DNA of 64,000 nt from Rhodoglobus vestalii (GTDB taxonomy: Bacteria > Actinomycetota > Actinomycetes > Actinomycetales > Microbacteriaceae). Position numbers and translations under genes: made by a program. The DNA is taken from positions 1,860,001 to 1,924,000 of the forward strand of contig NZ_VFRA01000001.1 in NCBI RefSeq assembly GCF_006788895.1. Reading direction: 5' to 3'. This document shows, piece by piece, positions 43,074 through 52,568 of this stretch; the stretch's first letter is position 1; the number at the start of each line of letters is the position of its first letter. The notes beneath the pieces were generated by a model. The model was not told the DNA's origin and did not search any database. It was given only the letters and a program-made list of their open reading frames with translations.

Positions 43074-45249
43074 CACGAACGACGTTATTCACCTCCGTGC
43101 CGCGGGTACCAGCCTTGTGCTGGACACCCGCGGCACGGGCGTGCCGTCGATCCCGCACTGGGGTGGCGACCTCGGAGAACTCTCGCCACAGCAACTGAGC
43201 GACCTGGTTCGCTCGCGGGAACGCGCAATTGGCCCGAGTTCAATCGACGAACCGTTGCGGCTCGGAATTGTTCCCCTTCTTGCGGAAGGGTGGACCGGCA
43301 TCCCGGGCCTCGAAGGTCGCCATGACACCGAGGGTGGGCGTGTGCGTCGGCCGATGCTGCGCACCGAGAGCATCGATCGACCAGCGCCCAACCGCGTTGT
43401 GGTCACGTTGGTCGACGTCACCACCAGCAGCTCGGTGAGCCAGTCGGACGACGCCACAAGTTCGACGGATGTGGTGACACTACGCCTTGTTGTCGAGTTT
43501 GAGCTCTCGCCGAGTGGGGTGCTGCGCAGCCGCTCCCGCATCACTAATGCTGCGCCGCAAGCCCTCGAGCTGTCGATGCTTGCCACGACACTTCCGCTCC
43601 CGCCTATCGCGCAGGAGCGTCTTGATTTTGCCGGAAGTTGGGCAGCAGAGCGTGCCCCCCAACGTTCCACAATTGACTATGGAACCTGGCTGCGCGAATC
43701 GCGCCGCGGTCGCCGCGGTCACGACGATTCCTATCTCACAGTGGCGGGAACGCCCAACTTTGGCTTTCGGCACGGTGAGGTCTGGGCCATTCACCTCGGC
43801 ACCAGTGGCGACACCCGCATGTGGGTCGACCGCACCGCGGATGGCATCACCACGCTCGGCGCCGCCGAACTGTTTGCGCCCGGCGAGGTGCGTCTTGCCA
43901 CGGACGAAAGTTATGAGACTCCGTGGGCGTACGCCGCCTGGTCGAATACCGGCCTCGATGGCCTCAGCGAACGATTCCATGCGTGGTTCCGCGCACTTCC
44001 GGCTCACCCAACGACACCTCGTCCGCTGACGCTCAATACGTGGGAGGCCGTCTACTTTGACCACACTGTTGAGCAGCTCTCGCGGCTAGTCGAGTTGGCT
44101 GCCGACGTCGGTGTTGAACGTTTCGTGCTCGACGATGGGTGGATGACCGGCCGCTCCGATGATGCGCGGGCACTCGGCGATTGGAGGGTCGATCCAGTGA
44201 CCTGGCCTCAGGGCCTCACTCCACTGGTCGAGCAGGTGACCTCAGCAGGGATGCAGTTTGGGCTGTGGGTTGAGCCCGAAATGGTGTCACTCGACTCGGA
44301 GCTTGCGCGCGAGCATCCAGAGTGGATTCTGCGGGACGACGATCGACCCCTGCCGAAGTCGTGGCGCAACCAATACGTGCTTGACCTCGACATTCCTGCC
44401 GCACGCCATTACGTGCGCGACGCGATCGCTGCCCTGCTCGACGAGTACGCAATCAGCTACCTCAAGTGGGACATGAACCGTGACCTGCTCGGTGGTTCGG
44501 TACTTCGGCATGTGCAAGCGACGTACCTGCTGATGGATGAACTGCGCGAACGCTTCCCGCACGTGGAAATCGAATCGTGTGCCTCGGGTGGGGCCAGAGT
44601 GGATGCCGGGGTACTCGAACGTGTTCAGCGGGTCTGGCCATCAGACACCAACGACGCGCACGATCGTTTCTCGATCATGCGCTGGACTAATCTGCTCGTG
44701 CCGTTCGAATACTTGGGATCGCACGTTGGCTCTTCTCCCGCACACACCTCGGGACGTTCGCTTTCGCTCAGCTTCCGGCTTGCAACGGCACTGATGGGCC
44801 ACTCGGGAATTGAGTGGGATCTGACCGCAACGTCCGCCGAGGAGCGGGAGGCTTTGCGCACGTGGGCGGGCACCTATCGTTCACTGCGGAAGCTGATTCA
44901 TTCGGGTCGTGTGGTGCGCGGCGACGGTGAGGATGACCCGATTGTCACGGGAATAATTGCCGCAGATTCAGCGGATGCTGTCTACTGGATCACGTGTCTT
45001 GCCACGCCGAGCGATTCGGTGCGGCCCACCCGCCGTCTACCCGGTCTCGACCCACACCTCAGCTATCGGGTCGCCCCCGTTGATGTGGGTGCTCCCGCCG
45101 AAACTTACCCCGGCACAGCACCGGCGTGGTGGGTGGACGGCGAGATTACGCTGCCCGGTGCCGTACTCGATGCGGTGGGAATCGACGTGCCGCTGCTGCA
45201 CCCCGACGAAGCGATCGTGCTGCGGGTCACAAAAATCACGCCACGATAA
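43057..45249 (+). CDS. Alpha-galactosidase, glycoside hydrolase family 36
   Basis: Listed from the TTG at 43057 (730 residues), 17 bp inside the binding-protein gene; the exact start is uncertain. GH36 marks: FVLDDGWMTGRSDD...GDWRVDPVTWPQGL, FGLWVEPEMVSLDSEL, nucleophile Asp in YLKWDMNRDL, and acid/base Asp in WPSDTNDAHDR preceded by ESCASGGARVD. It cuts alpha-1,6-galactose from raffinose-type sugars or galactomannan side chains. No signal peptide. The 3' end overlaps the convergent peptidase frame by 145 bp. Confidence 0.93.
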   Translation: MLSTNNTNDVIHLRAAGTSLVLDTRGTGVPSIPHWGGDLGELSPQQLSDLVRSRERAIGPSSIDEPLRLGIVPLLAEGWTGIPGLEGRHDTEGGRVRRPMLRTESIDRPAPNRVVVTLVDVTTSSSVSQSDDATSSTDVVTLRLVVEFELSPSGVLRSRSRITNAAPQALELSMLATTLPLPPIAQERLDFAGSWAAERAPQRSTIDYGTWLRESRRGRRGHDDSYLTVAGTPNFGFRHGEVWAIHLGTSGDTRMWVDRTADGITTLGAAELFAPGEVRLATDESYETPWAYAAWSNTGLDGLSERFHAWFRALPAHPTTPRPLTLNTWEAVYFDHTVEQLSRLVELAADVGVERFVLDDGWMTGRSDDARALGDWRVDPVTWPQGLTPLVEQVTSAGMQFGLWVEPEMVSLDSELAREHPEWILRDDDRPLPKSWRNQYVLDLDIPAARHYVRDAIAALLDEYAISYLKWDMNRDLLGGSVLRHVQATYLLMDELRERFPHVEIESCASGGARVDAGVLERVQRVWPSDTNDAHDRFSIMRWTNLLVPFEYLGSHVGSSPAHTSGRSLSLSFRLATALMGHSGIEWDLTATSAEEREALRTWAGTYRSLRKLIHSGRVVRGDGEDDPIVTGIIAADSADAVYWITCLATPSDSVRPTRRLPGLDPHLSYRVAPVDVGAPAETYPGTAPAWWVDGEITLPGAVLDAVGIDVPLLHPDEAIVLRVTKITPR

Positions 45250-46334
45250 GCGGGGCTGCCAAACGCGACCAACTGGTCGAGAACCTCAATCGACACGGGC
45301 AGATCGTGCGAATCGACCCACGTCTCGCCGCGCTCGGCCGTGACCCACGGGTCATTCAGCAGCACCGTGTCACCCTGCACCGCATGAGCCACAACCCAGT
45401 GCGGGGTGGACGCGTCGTGCATGGGCTCTTCTTCGATCAGGAGCATGGCAAGTTCCCCACCAGCGACTCGGTCGACGATCGTGCTCACCGATAATGGTTC
45501 AGTGTGTTGCTGGATGCCGCGGCTCGCCGCCTCGGCCCGTGACTGTGCCTGCAACTGCTCCCGGAACGCGCGCTCCTCCGCCTCGTACCCTTCGAGGAGA
45601 GTAGCTTCGGTGGTGTCGAGGTGAAGTTCGAGTCGAACACCAGAATCGGCGACCGCATCGTGCACAGCCACCGCCAGCCCGAGAGGTTCGCAGGCGGGAA
45701 AGTTGGTCGCTGCTCGCCAGAAAGCGAGCTCGCGCTCGCGAGCATCCGCATCGTCGCTCGAGTCGAATGGGTCGAGTCCGAGGTGGGTCAGTGCCGTCAT
45801 CGCGGCAACAGCCCCGCAGGTGAATAGCGTGGTCTGGCCGTAGTAGCGCAACTGCGGGTGCGGCCATGCGCTATGCCACAGCACAAAACCGCGCATACCG
45901 CGGGTGCCGTCAGCCGACGAGATCGGCTCGCGCAGTTCGTCGAACCCGAGGGCGAGAGCGAAGCCGGGCAGTTCGGCATCCGAAGCTAGTTGCCACTTGA
46001 CGCCGGCATCGCCGCGCTGCTGGGACGCCGCGATGATTTCGCCCACCAGCGGCTCGGCGGCGGCTTCGGATTCTGCCCAGAGGTCGACGATTTTCGTGTA
46101 GCGGGTGTTGGGGCGACCGGAGGTGAGGGCAGCAGTGGTGCCGTGACCTGTGTCGAGCATCCACACCTGCGGGTTGTAGGGCTCACGGTTGCTTTGCCAG
46201 AATGCAGCGCGCTCGACACCTAAGGCGCTCACCAACGCGGCGGGCAGTTCTGCTGGTGTGCAGTGTTCAACGGTGCGAGTGGAGGATTCCACGGGGTCCT
46301 TTCGAGTGAGTCCGGTCGCTAGTGGCGCCGACAT
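45105..46334 (-). CDS. C39-like cysteine peptidase family protein
   Basis: 409 residues from ATG 46334 (TAATG overlap with the ATPase stop). An N-terminal region with no clear family is followed by a papain-fold C39-like domain: catalytic Cys in QTTLFTCGAVAAMTAL, His in PHWVVAHAVQGD and Asp in LLNDPW. The last ~35 residues (after VIFVTR) are serine-rich and lie antisense to the GH36 end, as if the original stop had been lost. It is the distal gene of a peptide ABC transporter operon, suggesting processing of imported peptides; no signal peptide is visible. Confidence 0.75.
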   Translation of the reverse strand: MSAPLATGLTRKDPVESSTRTVEHCTPAELPAALVSALGVERAAFWQSNREPYNPQVWMLDTGHGTTAALTSGRPNTRYTKIVDLWAESEAAAEPLVGEIIAASQQRGDAGVKWQLASDAELPGFALALGFDELREPISSADGTRGMRGFVLWHSAWPHPQLRYYGQTTLFTCGAVAAMTALTHLGLDPFDSSDDADARERELAFWRAATNFPACEPLGLAVAVHDAVADSGVRLELHLDTTEATLLEGYEAEERAFREQLQAQSRAEAASRGIQQHTEPLSVSTIVDRVAGGELAMLLIEEEPMHDASTPHWVVAHAVQGDTVLLNDPWVTAERGETWVDSHDLPVSIEVLDQLVAFGSPAYRGVIFVTRSTIASSGCSSGTSIPTASSTAPGSVISPSTHHAGAVPG

Positions 46335-47947
46335 TAGTGGGGTGCGGTTTCGTGAATTGAGGCGGCAACGAGGGATTGGGTGTACGGATGCGTTGGAGAG
46401 TTGAGCACGTCGCGGCACAAGCCAGATTCGATCACTTCGCCGTCGCGCAGCACATACACGCGGTCAGCGAGTTGACGTACGACGGCGAGGTCGTGCGAAA
46501 TGAACAGGATAGAGAGCCCGAGTTCCACCCGAAGCTTGGCGAGCAGGTCGAGGATCTGTTTCTGCACGGACACGTCGAGGGCCGACACCGATTCGTCGCA
46601 GATGAGGAGTTGGGGTTGCACGGCGAGAGCGCGAGCGATTGCTACCCGCTGACGTTCCCCTCCCGAAAGCTCGGCGGGCCGTTTGCGGGCAAAGTCGGCC
46701 GGCAATTCGACAAGGTGCAACAGTGATGTGAGATCGGATGCCGCACGCCCCGCCACCGACAGTGCCAGCTTGAGCGACCGCCCCACATTGATCATCGGGT
46801 TGAGCGACGAGTACGGATCTTGGAACACGATCTGCATCTGCTTAGGTGTGCGGGAGGCGCGGCCGGCAGCGAGTGCGACACCATCGAAAACGATCACACC
46901 GCTCGTCTCACGTTCGAGTCCGGCGATGCAGCGTGCAATCGTGGTCTTACCTGATCCGCTCTCGCCGACGATGCCCACGGTTTCGCCTCGGCCCACCGTC
47001 ACACTCACTCCGTGCAGCACTGTTTTGTCACCGAAGCTCTTCGTGAGTTCGGTCGCGACGACAAGATCGCCGGTGGCGCCCTCGCGGTCAACACCGGTGC
47101 CGGAGGTGCTGGCGGCGACGCCGGAGCCGTCACTGGCGGATGCCGACCGCGCGACAACCGCGGAGCGGTCGGTCAGTGAGGGGTCGGCTTCGATCAGCGC
47201 GCGCGTGTACGGGTGGCTGGGTGCGCTGAGCACCGCGCTGGTGTTGCCGCGCTCGACGATGTCGCCGTGGCGCATCACGAGAACGTGTTCGGCGCGTCCG
47301 CGCACCATCCCGAGGTCGTGTGAGATGAGTAGCGCAGCCATGCCGCGCGCTTGCTGGAGGCGGCGCAGGAGGTCGAGAATTTCGCCCTGGTTGCTGGCGT
47401 CGAGAGCGGTGGTGGGTTCGTCGGCGATGAGCAGTTCGGGGTCGGTGGCGAGTGCTGCCGCGATTGCAACGCGTTGGCGCATTCCGCCGGACAGTTCGTG
47501 GGGGTAGGCCTTGGCGACATCCGCGGGCAGGTTTACCTCGGCGAGACTCTGGGTGATAAGAGTGGTGCGTTCGCTGCGGTTGAGGCGTCGCTCACTGGCG
47601 GCGTCGATTGTCATGCCGATCTGCACGCCGCAGCGGTGCACGGGGCTCAGACTCGTGAAGGGATCTTGCAGCAGCAGCGAGATGCGACGGCCTCGGGTTG
47701 CGCGCCAGACGGCATCCGTTGAGGGTAGTTCGATCGTGGCACTGCCGAGAGCGATGGTGCCGCGCGCGCTGAAACCTGCAGGCAACAACCCGGCGATGGC
47801 TTTGGCCGAGAGTGTCTTACCCGAACCGGATTCGCCGATGAGCGCAAGAGTTTCGCCGGGAGCAATCGAGAAGTCGAAGGGCGCGACGACGACACCGGCC
47901 GGGCCATCAATGGTCAAGCCCGTGACGGCGACTTGTTCGTGCGTCAT
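46334..47947 (-). CDS. Peptide ABC transporter, fused double ATPase (DppD-DppF type)
   Basis: The start is the ATG at 47947, overlapping the permease stop (ATGA); a longer open frame upstream is antisense-like. The 537-residue product has two nucleotide-binding domains in tandem. Walker A GESGSGKT occurs twice, and both signature motifs are present (ELSGGMRQRVAIA and ELSGGERQRVAIA), with H-loops (LISHDLGM and FISHDLAV). It energises dipeptide/oligopeptide uptake, replacing separate DppD and DppF. Confidence 0.93.
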   Translation of the reverse strand: MTHEQVAVTGLTIDGPAGVVVAPFDFSIAPGETLALIGESGSGKTLSAKAIAGLLPAGFSARGTIALGSATIELPSTDAVWRATRGRRISLLLQDPFTSLSPVHRCGVQIGMTIDAASERRLNRSERTTLITQSLAEVNLPADVAKAYPHELSGGMRQRVAIAAALATDPELLIADEPTTALDASNQGEILDLLRRLQQARGMAALLISHDLGMVRGRAEHVLVMRHGDIVERGNTSAVLSAPSHPYTRALIEADPSLTDRSAVVARSASASDGSGVAASTSGTGVDREGATGDLVVATELTKSFGDKTVLHGVSVTVGRGETVGIVGESGSGKTTIARCIAGLERETSGVIVFDGVALAAGRASRTPKQMQIVFQDPYSSLNPMINVGRSLKLALSVAGRAASDLTSLLHLVELPADFARKRPAELSGGERQRVAIARALAVQPQLLICDESVSALDVSVQKQILDLLAKLRVELGLSILFISHDLAVVRQLADRVYVLRDGEVIESGLCRDVLNSPTHPYTQSLVAASIHETAPH

Positions 47948-48801
47948 GAGCGCCCCGTTCTGGTCAAGATTTGGCCGAGCCAGTCGCCGACGAGGTTCGC
48001 CGCCGAGGCGACCCCAATGATCAGCAGGGCGGGCACGAGCACGGCAGCGGGATTGTCGATCATAATCGAGCGGCCGTCGGTCAGTTGGCGACCCCAATCG
48101 GCGGTGCCCGGTGCAACCCCGACACCCAAGAACGACAGGGACGAGAAAGCGACCAGCGCGAACGCCACGTTGAGCATTCCGTTGGTAATGATGAGCGACG
48201 ACACGTTCGGCAGCACCTGCGTGAACATGATGCGAGTGCGGGAGAGTGACAGCATTTGGGCTGCCTCCACGAATGGTCGCGCGGCCTGTTCCATAACGCC
48301 AGCACGCACGATGCGGGTGTCAGAGGGCGAGAACAACAGGATTAGCAGCAGCACGGTCATCCAATAGCCCGCACCGAACACGCCCGCAACGACGATTGCG
48401 GCGAGCAGCAGCGGCAGGGAGAACAGGAGGTCCGTCCAGCGTCCGATGATGAAGTCGATGGGGCCGCGCAGATAGCCGGAGATGGTTCCGAGAACGATGC
48501 CGATGAGCATTGAACCGAGCGCGACGCAGAGGGGGCCAACGAGGGCGGATGCCGCACCAGCGATCGTGAGGGCCAGCACGTCACGGCCGAGTTCGTCGGT
48601 GCCGAGAAGGTGGCCGGGACTGCCGGGGGGCAGGAGGGAATCGAGAATCGACTGGGCTGTGGCATCCGGAGCTATGAGGTTACCAAAGACCACCAGCACA
48701 GCGGCGATCCCCAGAAGGGCCAGCGAAGCCCAGACCGCAACCGGATGACGGCGACGCGAGCGGGGTACTTTGGCAAGCGCAATTGCTTCGGTGGTGGTCA
48801 C
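47944..48801 (-). CDS. Peptide ABC transporter permease, DppC type
   Basis: Start at GTG 48801, which overlaps the DppB stop (GTGA); a 365-codon upstream extension of the open frame is compositionally implausible. The 285-residue protein has about six helices and the marks LLGTDELGRDVLALTIAGA and VEAAQMLSLSRTRIMFTQVLPN (EAA-like loop). The operon position between DppB and the ATPase supports the role. Confidence 0.92.
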   Translation of the reverse strand: MTTTEAIALAKVPRSRRRHPVAVWASLALLGIAAVLVVFGNLIAPDATAQSILDSLLPPGSPGHLLGTDELGRDVLALTIAGAASALVGPLCVALGSMLIGIVLGTISGYLRGPIDFIIGRWTDLLFSLPLLLAAIVVAGVFGAGYWMTVLLLILLFSPSDTRIVRAGVMEQAARPFVEAAQMLSLSRTRIMFTQVLPNVSSLIITNGMLNVAFALVAFSSLSFLGVGVAPGTADWGRQLTDGRSIMIDNPAAVLVPALLIIGVASAANLVGDWLGQILTRTGRS

Positions 48802-49787
48802 TGTGCTGTCTCTTTTGCGCGGATGCGGGGGTCGAGAAAGATGTAGGCCAGGTCGGCGAGCAGCGCGATGGTTGCGATGGTCACCGCGACCAGCAGGGTG
48901 AGCGCTTGCACTACGGCGATGTCCTTGAATAGCACGGACCCTTGCAGCAGCGTGCCGAGGCCCGGCAGCGCAAACGTGGTTTCGGCAAGCACGGTGCCGC
49001 CGACGAGGAAGGTGAGCACGAGGCTGGCACCGGTGACGATCGGGATGGCGGCGTTGCGCAGGGCGATCATGTGCACTTGGCGGTCGGGCAGGCCGCGCGC
49101 GCGACCAAAGGTTACGTAGTCGGTCTCGAGTTCGCGCAGCATTGCGGTGCGCGTGAGTTTGAGGATGATGGCACCGAGGCCGAGCGCCAGGGTGATGCCG
49201 GGCAGTACAAGGTGCCAGAGGGTGTCGAGCCCTCCGTCGCCGGATCCGTAGACCGGAAAGATGGGGAGGTAGAAAGCAAACACGTAGAGAAGGAGCAGGC
49301 CGACGGCGAAGGTGGGGGCGCTGAGGCCGACGATGCCGAAGCCGGTCGCGAAGCGGTCGATCCAGCTTCCGGAACGCACGGCACTCTGTACGCCGAGCGG
49401 GATCGCTACGACAACCGCGAGAGCGAAGGCAAGCCCACTGAGTGAAGCGGTAATCCCCACGCGGGCTCCGATGACGCTGGAGACCGAATCCTGCAGGCGA
49501 ATCGATTGTCCGAAGTCGCCGGTGAGTGCGCTTCCGAGCCAGATCAGGTATTGCATATAGAGCGGCTGGTCGAGGTTGTACTGCGCACGGATCGCGGCTA
49601 CAGCATCCGGCGATGATGGCCGGTTGCCGAGCAGGTTCTTGACGATGTCGCCGGGGGCGAGGTGCAGCATCGAGAACACGACGATTGAGAGCACCAGCAG
49701 AATTCCGATGGTGCCGAGCACGCGCACCACGAGCATGCGGCCGAGGGGCCGTGATCGTGATGCGCGTGCAATCGGGGTAGCGATCAT
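48798..49787 (-). CDS. Peptide ABC transporter permease, DppB type
   Basis: 329 residues. Family marks: VFSMLHLAPGDIVKNLLGNR, YNLDQPLYMQYLIWLGSALTGDFGQSI and the loop YVTFGRARGLPDRQVHMIALRNAAIPIVT. About six membrane helices. The gene starts 3 bp after the binding-protein stop. Confidence 0.93.
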   Translation of the reverse strand: MIATPIARASRSRPLGRMLVVRVLGTIGILLVLSIVVFSMLHLAPGDIVKNLLGNRPSSPDAVAAIRAQYNLDQPLYMQYLIWLGSALTGDFGQSIRLQDSVSSVIGARVGITASLSGLAFALAVVVAIPLGVQSAVRSGSWIDRFATGFGIVGLSAPTFAVGLLLLYVFAFYLPIFPVYGSGDGGLDTLWHLVLPGITLALGLGAIILKLTRTAMLRELETDYVTFGRARGLPDRQVHMIALRNAAIPIVTGASLVLTFLVGGTVLAETTFALPGLGTLLQGSVLFKDIAVVQALTLLVAVTIATIALLADLAYIFLDPRIRAKETAQ

Positions 49788-49790
49788 TGA

Positions 49791-51389
49791 TTATCCAGCG
49801 GGGCTGAGCATGGTGGGCCACGAGGAGATGAACGCGAATGAGCTGTAGTTGCTCATGTCGATGTTCTTCGAGAATGCGGTTGCTGACTGTCCCCACCAGA
49901 GGGGAACGCTGATGATGTCCTCGGCCTGCAGAACTTCGGCCTCAATGAGAAGGTCGATGCGGGCGGCGGGGTCGGTCTCGGCACCAACACGTTCAAACAG
50001 GGAGAGCACTTCGGGGTTCCCGTAGTTCGAGATGTTGAACTCACCGAGCATGTACGACGAGACTTCAGAGGGGTCGCCCAGCGTGGAGAAGTACCACATG
50101 AGCCCGACGCCGTAGCTGCTGTCGGGTTCTAGGCTCGCAAGCCATTCCTCGATCGGAACTTCACGCACGTTGAGAGTGATGCCGATCTTGGAGAGGTTCT
50201 CAGCGAGCGACTGGGCGGCAGAGCCGAGCTGGGGCCCGGTCGAGGGGAACAGCATGTCGGTTTCGAAACCATCCGGGTGGTCGGATGCTGCGAGTGCTTT
50301 CGCGGCGGCGTCGAGATCGAAATCATACTGTGGGATGCTGGCGAGCAGGTCACGGGCGTCGTCTGCGCTGTAGACGCTTGCGAGCGATTCGGGGGTGGCG
50401 ATGGCGGTAGCTACTTCTCCGTGGCCGCGCAGCAGTTTGTCGACAATGGTGGTGCGGTCGACGCTGTGCGCGAATGCTTCACGAACCTTCGGGTCATCGA
50501 AGGGGGCGAGTGCGGTGTTGAAGTACACCCCGACGTAGGAGAGGTCGTTGACGTAGTCGACGCGCATGCTGTCGAGGTCTTCCCACTGGGTTGATTGGGC
50601 GAGCGGCACGTTGAAGGCGATGTCGATGTCGCCGGATTGGGCGGCGAGCAGTCGGGTTCCCTCATCGGGGATGAACTTGACCTCAATGTTTTTGACCTCG
50701 GGCAGTTCGCCCCACCAGGTGTCGACACGTTCGAAGTTCACGTGGGAGTCGGGCACGAACTCGGTCACCTTGTAGGGCCCTGAGCCCAGTAGCAGTGCAC
50801 TGCTGGTTCCGACTTCGCCGTTATTTTCTTCCCAGAACTTCTGCGAAGTAATAAATGCTGCGCCACCCGTGCTCATGTTCTTTGCGAAGGCGGAGTCGGG
50901 GGCGGTGAGGGTGACAGTGACTTCGCTGTCGCCGGTTTTCTCGACGGTGTCGACGCCTCCGAGGTAGTACGAGAGCCCGGGTGAGCTGGTTTCATCGCGC
51001 GCCTGCTCGAGGCTGAAAACGACATCGTCAGCGGTCACGGGAGTGCCGTCTTGGAACATCGCATCGTCACGCAACTCATAAACGTAGGTGAGGTCGTCCG
51101 GCTGCTCCCACGATTCTGCGAGGCCCGGCTGGAGTGCGCCATCGGCATCTAGCGAGACAAGGCCTTCCTGGGTGATGGAGGCGATGTAGTAGTTGAGGAT
51201 GCCGCTCTCAGCGCCAACATAAAGGCTCGACAGTGAGCCGGGGAGGGCGACGGTGATGGTGTCAATATTGCCATCGGCACCGGTGGAGGAGCCGGGGCTT
51301 GCGCACCCGGCGAGGAGCAGAGCGGAGGCGGCAACGGCAACCGTTGACGCACGGGCACCCTTGGCCAGTGTTGTATTCGAAGTTCTCAT
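49791..51389 (-). CDS. Peptide ABC transporter substrate-binding lipoprotein (family 5)
   Basis: 532 residues if started at the internal ATG at 51389. That start gives a proper lipoprotein signal (MRTSNTTLAKGARAS, hydrophobic core, LLAGC with Cys29). The body is a family 5 (DppA/OppA) binding protein: SLDADGALQPGLAESWE, YVYELRDDAMFQDGTPVTADDVVFSL, VREAFAHSVDRTTIV. The ribosome site is weak (AAAGG about 11 bases upstream). Uniquely, the frame is continuous with the upstream LysR gene without any stop. Confidence 0.9.
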   Translation of the reverse strand: MRTSNTTLAKGARASTVAVAASALLLAGCASPGSSTGADGNIDTITVALPGSLSSLYVGAESGILNYYIASITQEGLVSLDADGALQPGLAESWEQPDDLTYVYELRDDAMFQDGTPVTADDVVFSLEQARDETSSPGLSYYLGGVDTVEKTGDSEVTVTLTAPDSAFAKNMSTGGAAFITSQKFWEENNGEVGTSSALLLGSGPYKVTEFVPDSHVNFERVDTWWGELPEVKNIEVKFIPDEGTRLLAAQSGDIDIAFNVPLAQSTQWEDLDSMRVDYVNDLSYVGVYFNTALAPFDDPKVREAFAHSVDRTTIVDKLLRGHGEVATAIATPESLASVYSADDARDLLASIPQYDFDLDAAAKALAASDHPDGFETDMLFPSTGPQLGSAAQSLAENLSKIGITLNVREVPIEEWLASLEPDSSYGVGLMWYFSTLGDPSEVSSYMLGEFNISNYGNPEVLSLFERVGAETDPAARIDLLIEAEVLQAEDIISVPLWWGQSATAFSKNIDMSNYSSFAFISSWPTMLSPAG

Positions 51390-52466
51390 GCGCAGGTCGT
51401 GCCTTTCGGTGAGGGTCACAGGATGGGTGAATGGTGGTGTTGAGAATCGCGCGCGTTGGAGCTGAGAGTGCTGGGGCAGTGCCGCGCGGTCACTGCTGGT
51501 TTTCCGGGCCACTTCGCGCATGGCGAGCAGCCTCAGGGCGACCGCAATGCTTGGGGTGTCGGCTGTGCCGTCGATGGTTGTGGCGTAGATGCGTCGACGA
51601 AGTTTGGGTTGGAGCTCGATTGCGATGACTTCAGCGGGGAGGGCGGTGGCGGCGAGCGCAAGCTCAGAGAGGAAGCTCACGCCGATTCCGGATGCCACTA
51701 GCGCAAGGGCCGCATCCGTTTTGGTGACATCGTGGCGGAGGGTTGGCGTTTCGCCTTGAGCGCTGGCGACGCTGACGAGTTGTTCGGTGCAGGTTGCGGG
51801 GCCGCCGATCCAGGTGAAGGGAAGCAGTGCCGTGATGCTGGCGGTCGAGCCGAGTGTTTCGGCGACTGTGCGGGGCACGATCGCGAGCACGTTTTCGGAG
51901 AGCAGGAATCGTGATCGCAGGCCTTCGGGGCTGGTGTGGGCGCTTGCTCCGATTGTGTGGTCGTTTGTGTAGCGGTAGTCGAGGGCAATATCGGAGCGTC
52001 CGTCGGCGACAGCGGTGAGCGCTTCTTCAGGTTCTGCTTCGCCAAATTCCACTTGGATGCCCGGAAACTCGCGGTCGAGGCGCGAGAGTAGTGGGGCGAT
52101 GATGCTCGCGACGGCGGCCGGGAATGCGGTTAGTCGCAGTGAGCCACGGTCGAGGCCGAGGTAGGCGGTGAGGTCGCTTGCTGCTGCGGTGATGGCGGCA
52201 TCGATGCGGGGGGTGTGGTGGGCGAGAAGTGCCCCACTTTCGGTGAGTTCCATGCCGCGCGGGGTGCGGGCGACGAGTGCAATGTTCAGTCGCGCTTCGC
52301 TGCGTTTGAGGTGCTGGGTGATGGCGGGCTGGCTGAATCCGAGGCGTCGTGCGGCGGCGGAGACGCTTCCGGTTTCGTTGATGGCAACCAGGATGCGCAG
52401 CATGTGCAGGTCGAGCGCGCGAGTGAGTTCGTCGAGATTGGCGGATCTTTCGGCTTCACCGTGCAT
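51390..52466 (-). CDS. LysR-family regulator whose frame runs into the binding-protein gene
   Basis: 359 codons up to the binding-protein start, with no stop between. The N-terminal winged HTH (about 17-75) reads LHMLRILVAINETGSVSAAARRLGFSQPAITQHLKRSEARL; the effector-binding domain covers about 100-310. Typical LysR proteins end near residue 300-315, so ~45 residues of linker (KTSSDRAALPQHSQ...) are translated leader DNA. If read through, an 891-residue regulator-lipoprotein fusion would form. LysR genes usually diverge from their targets, whereas this one is co-directional and upstream. Confidence 0.85.
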
Positions 52467-52502
52467 AACGACACCTTATGGGCAAAGCACCAAGGCATAA
52501 CG
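52463..52502. promoter_or_regulatory. GCATAACG direct repeat at the LysR promoter
   Basis: GCATAACG occurs at 52463-52470 and 52495-52502, 32 bp apart (three helical turns), spanning the LysR start and upstream DNA. It may be a binding site for autoregulation. Confidence 0.35.
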
Positions 52503-52539
52503 TTACGGAATGATTAAGTTTTGCTTGGCGGGGTCTCCG

Positions 52540-52557
52540 CCCCCGGAACTGCGGGGG
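52540..52557 (-). terminator. GC-rich hairpin after the HTH gene
   Basis: CCCCCG (52540-52545) pairs with CGGGGG (52552-52557). It lies just past the 3' end of the minus-strand HTH gene. No clear U-run, so termination is uncertain. Confidence 0.35.
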
Positions 52558-52568
52558 TTCGCGTGGTC

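Noticed and set aside
48802..49896. N-terminal extension of the DppC permease frame
   Set aside because: Overlaps DppB in another frame, Arg/His-rich; the GTG at 48801 with GTGA overlap and proper length is the real start.
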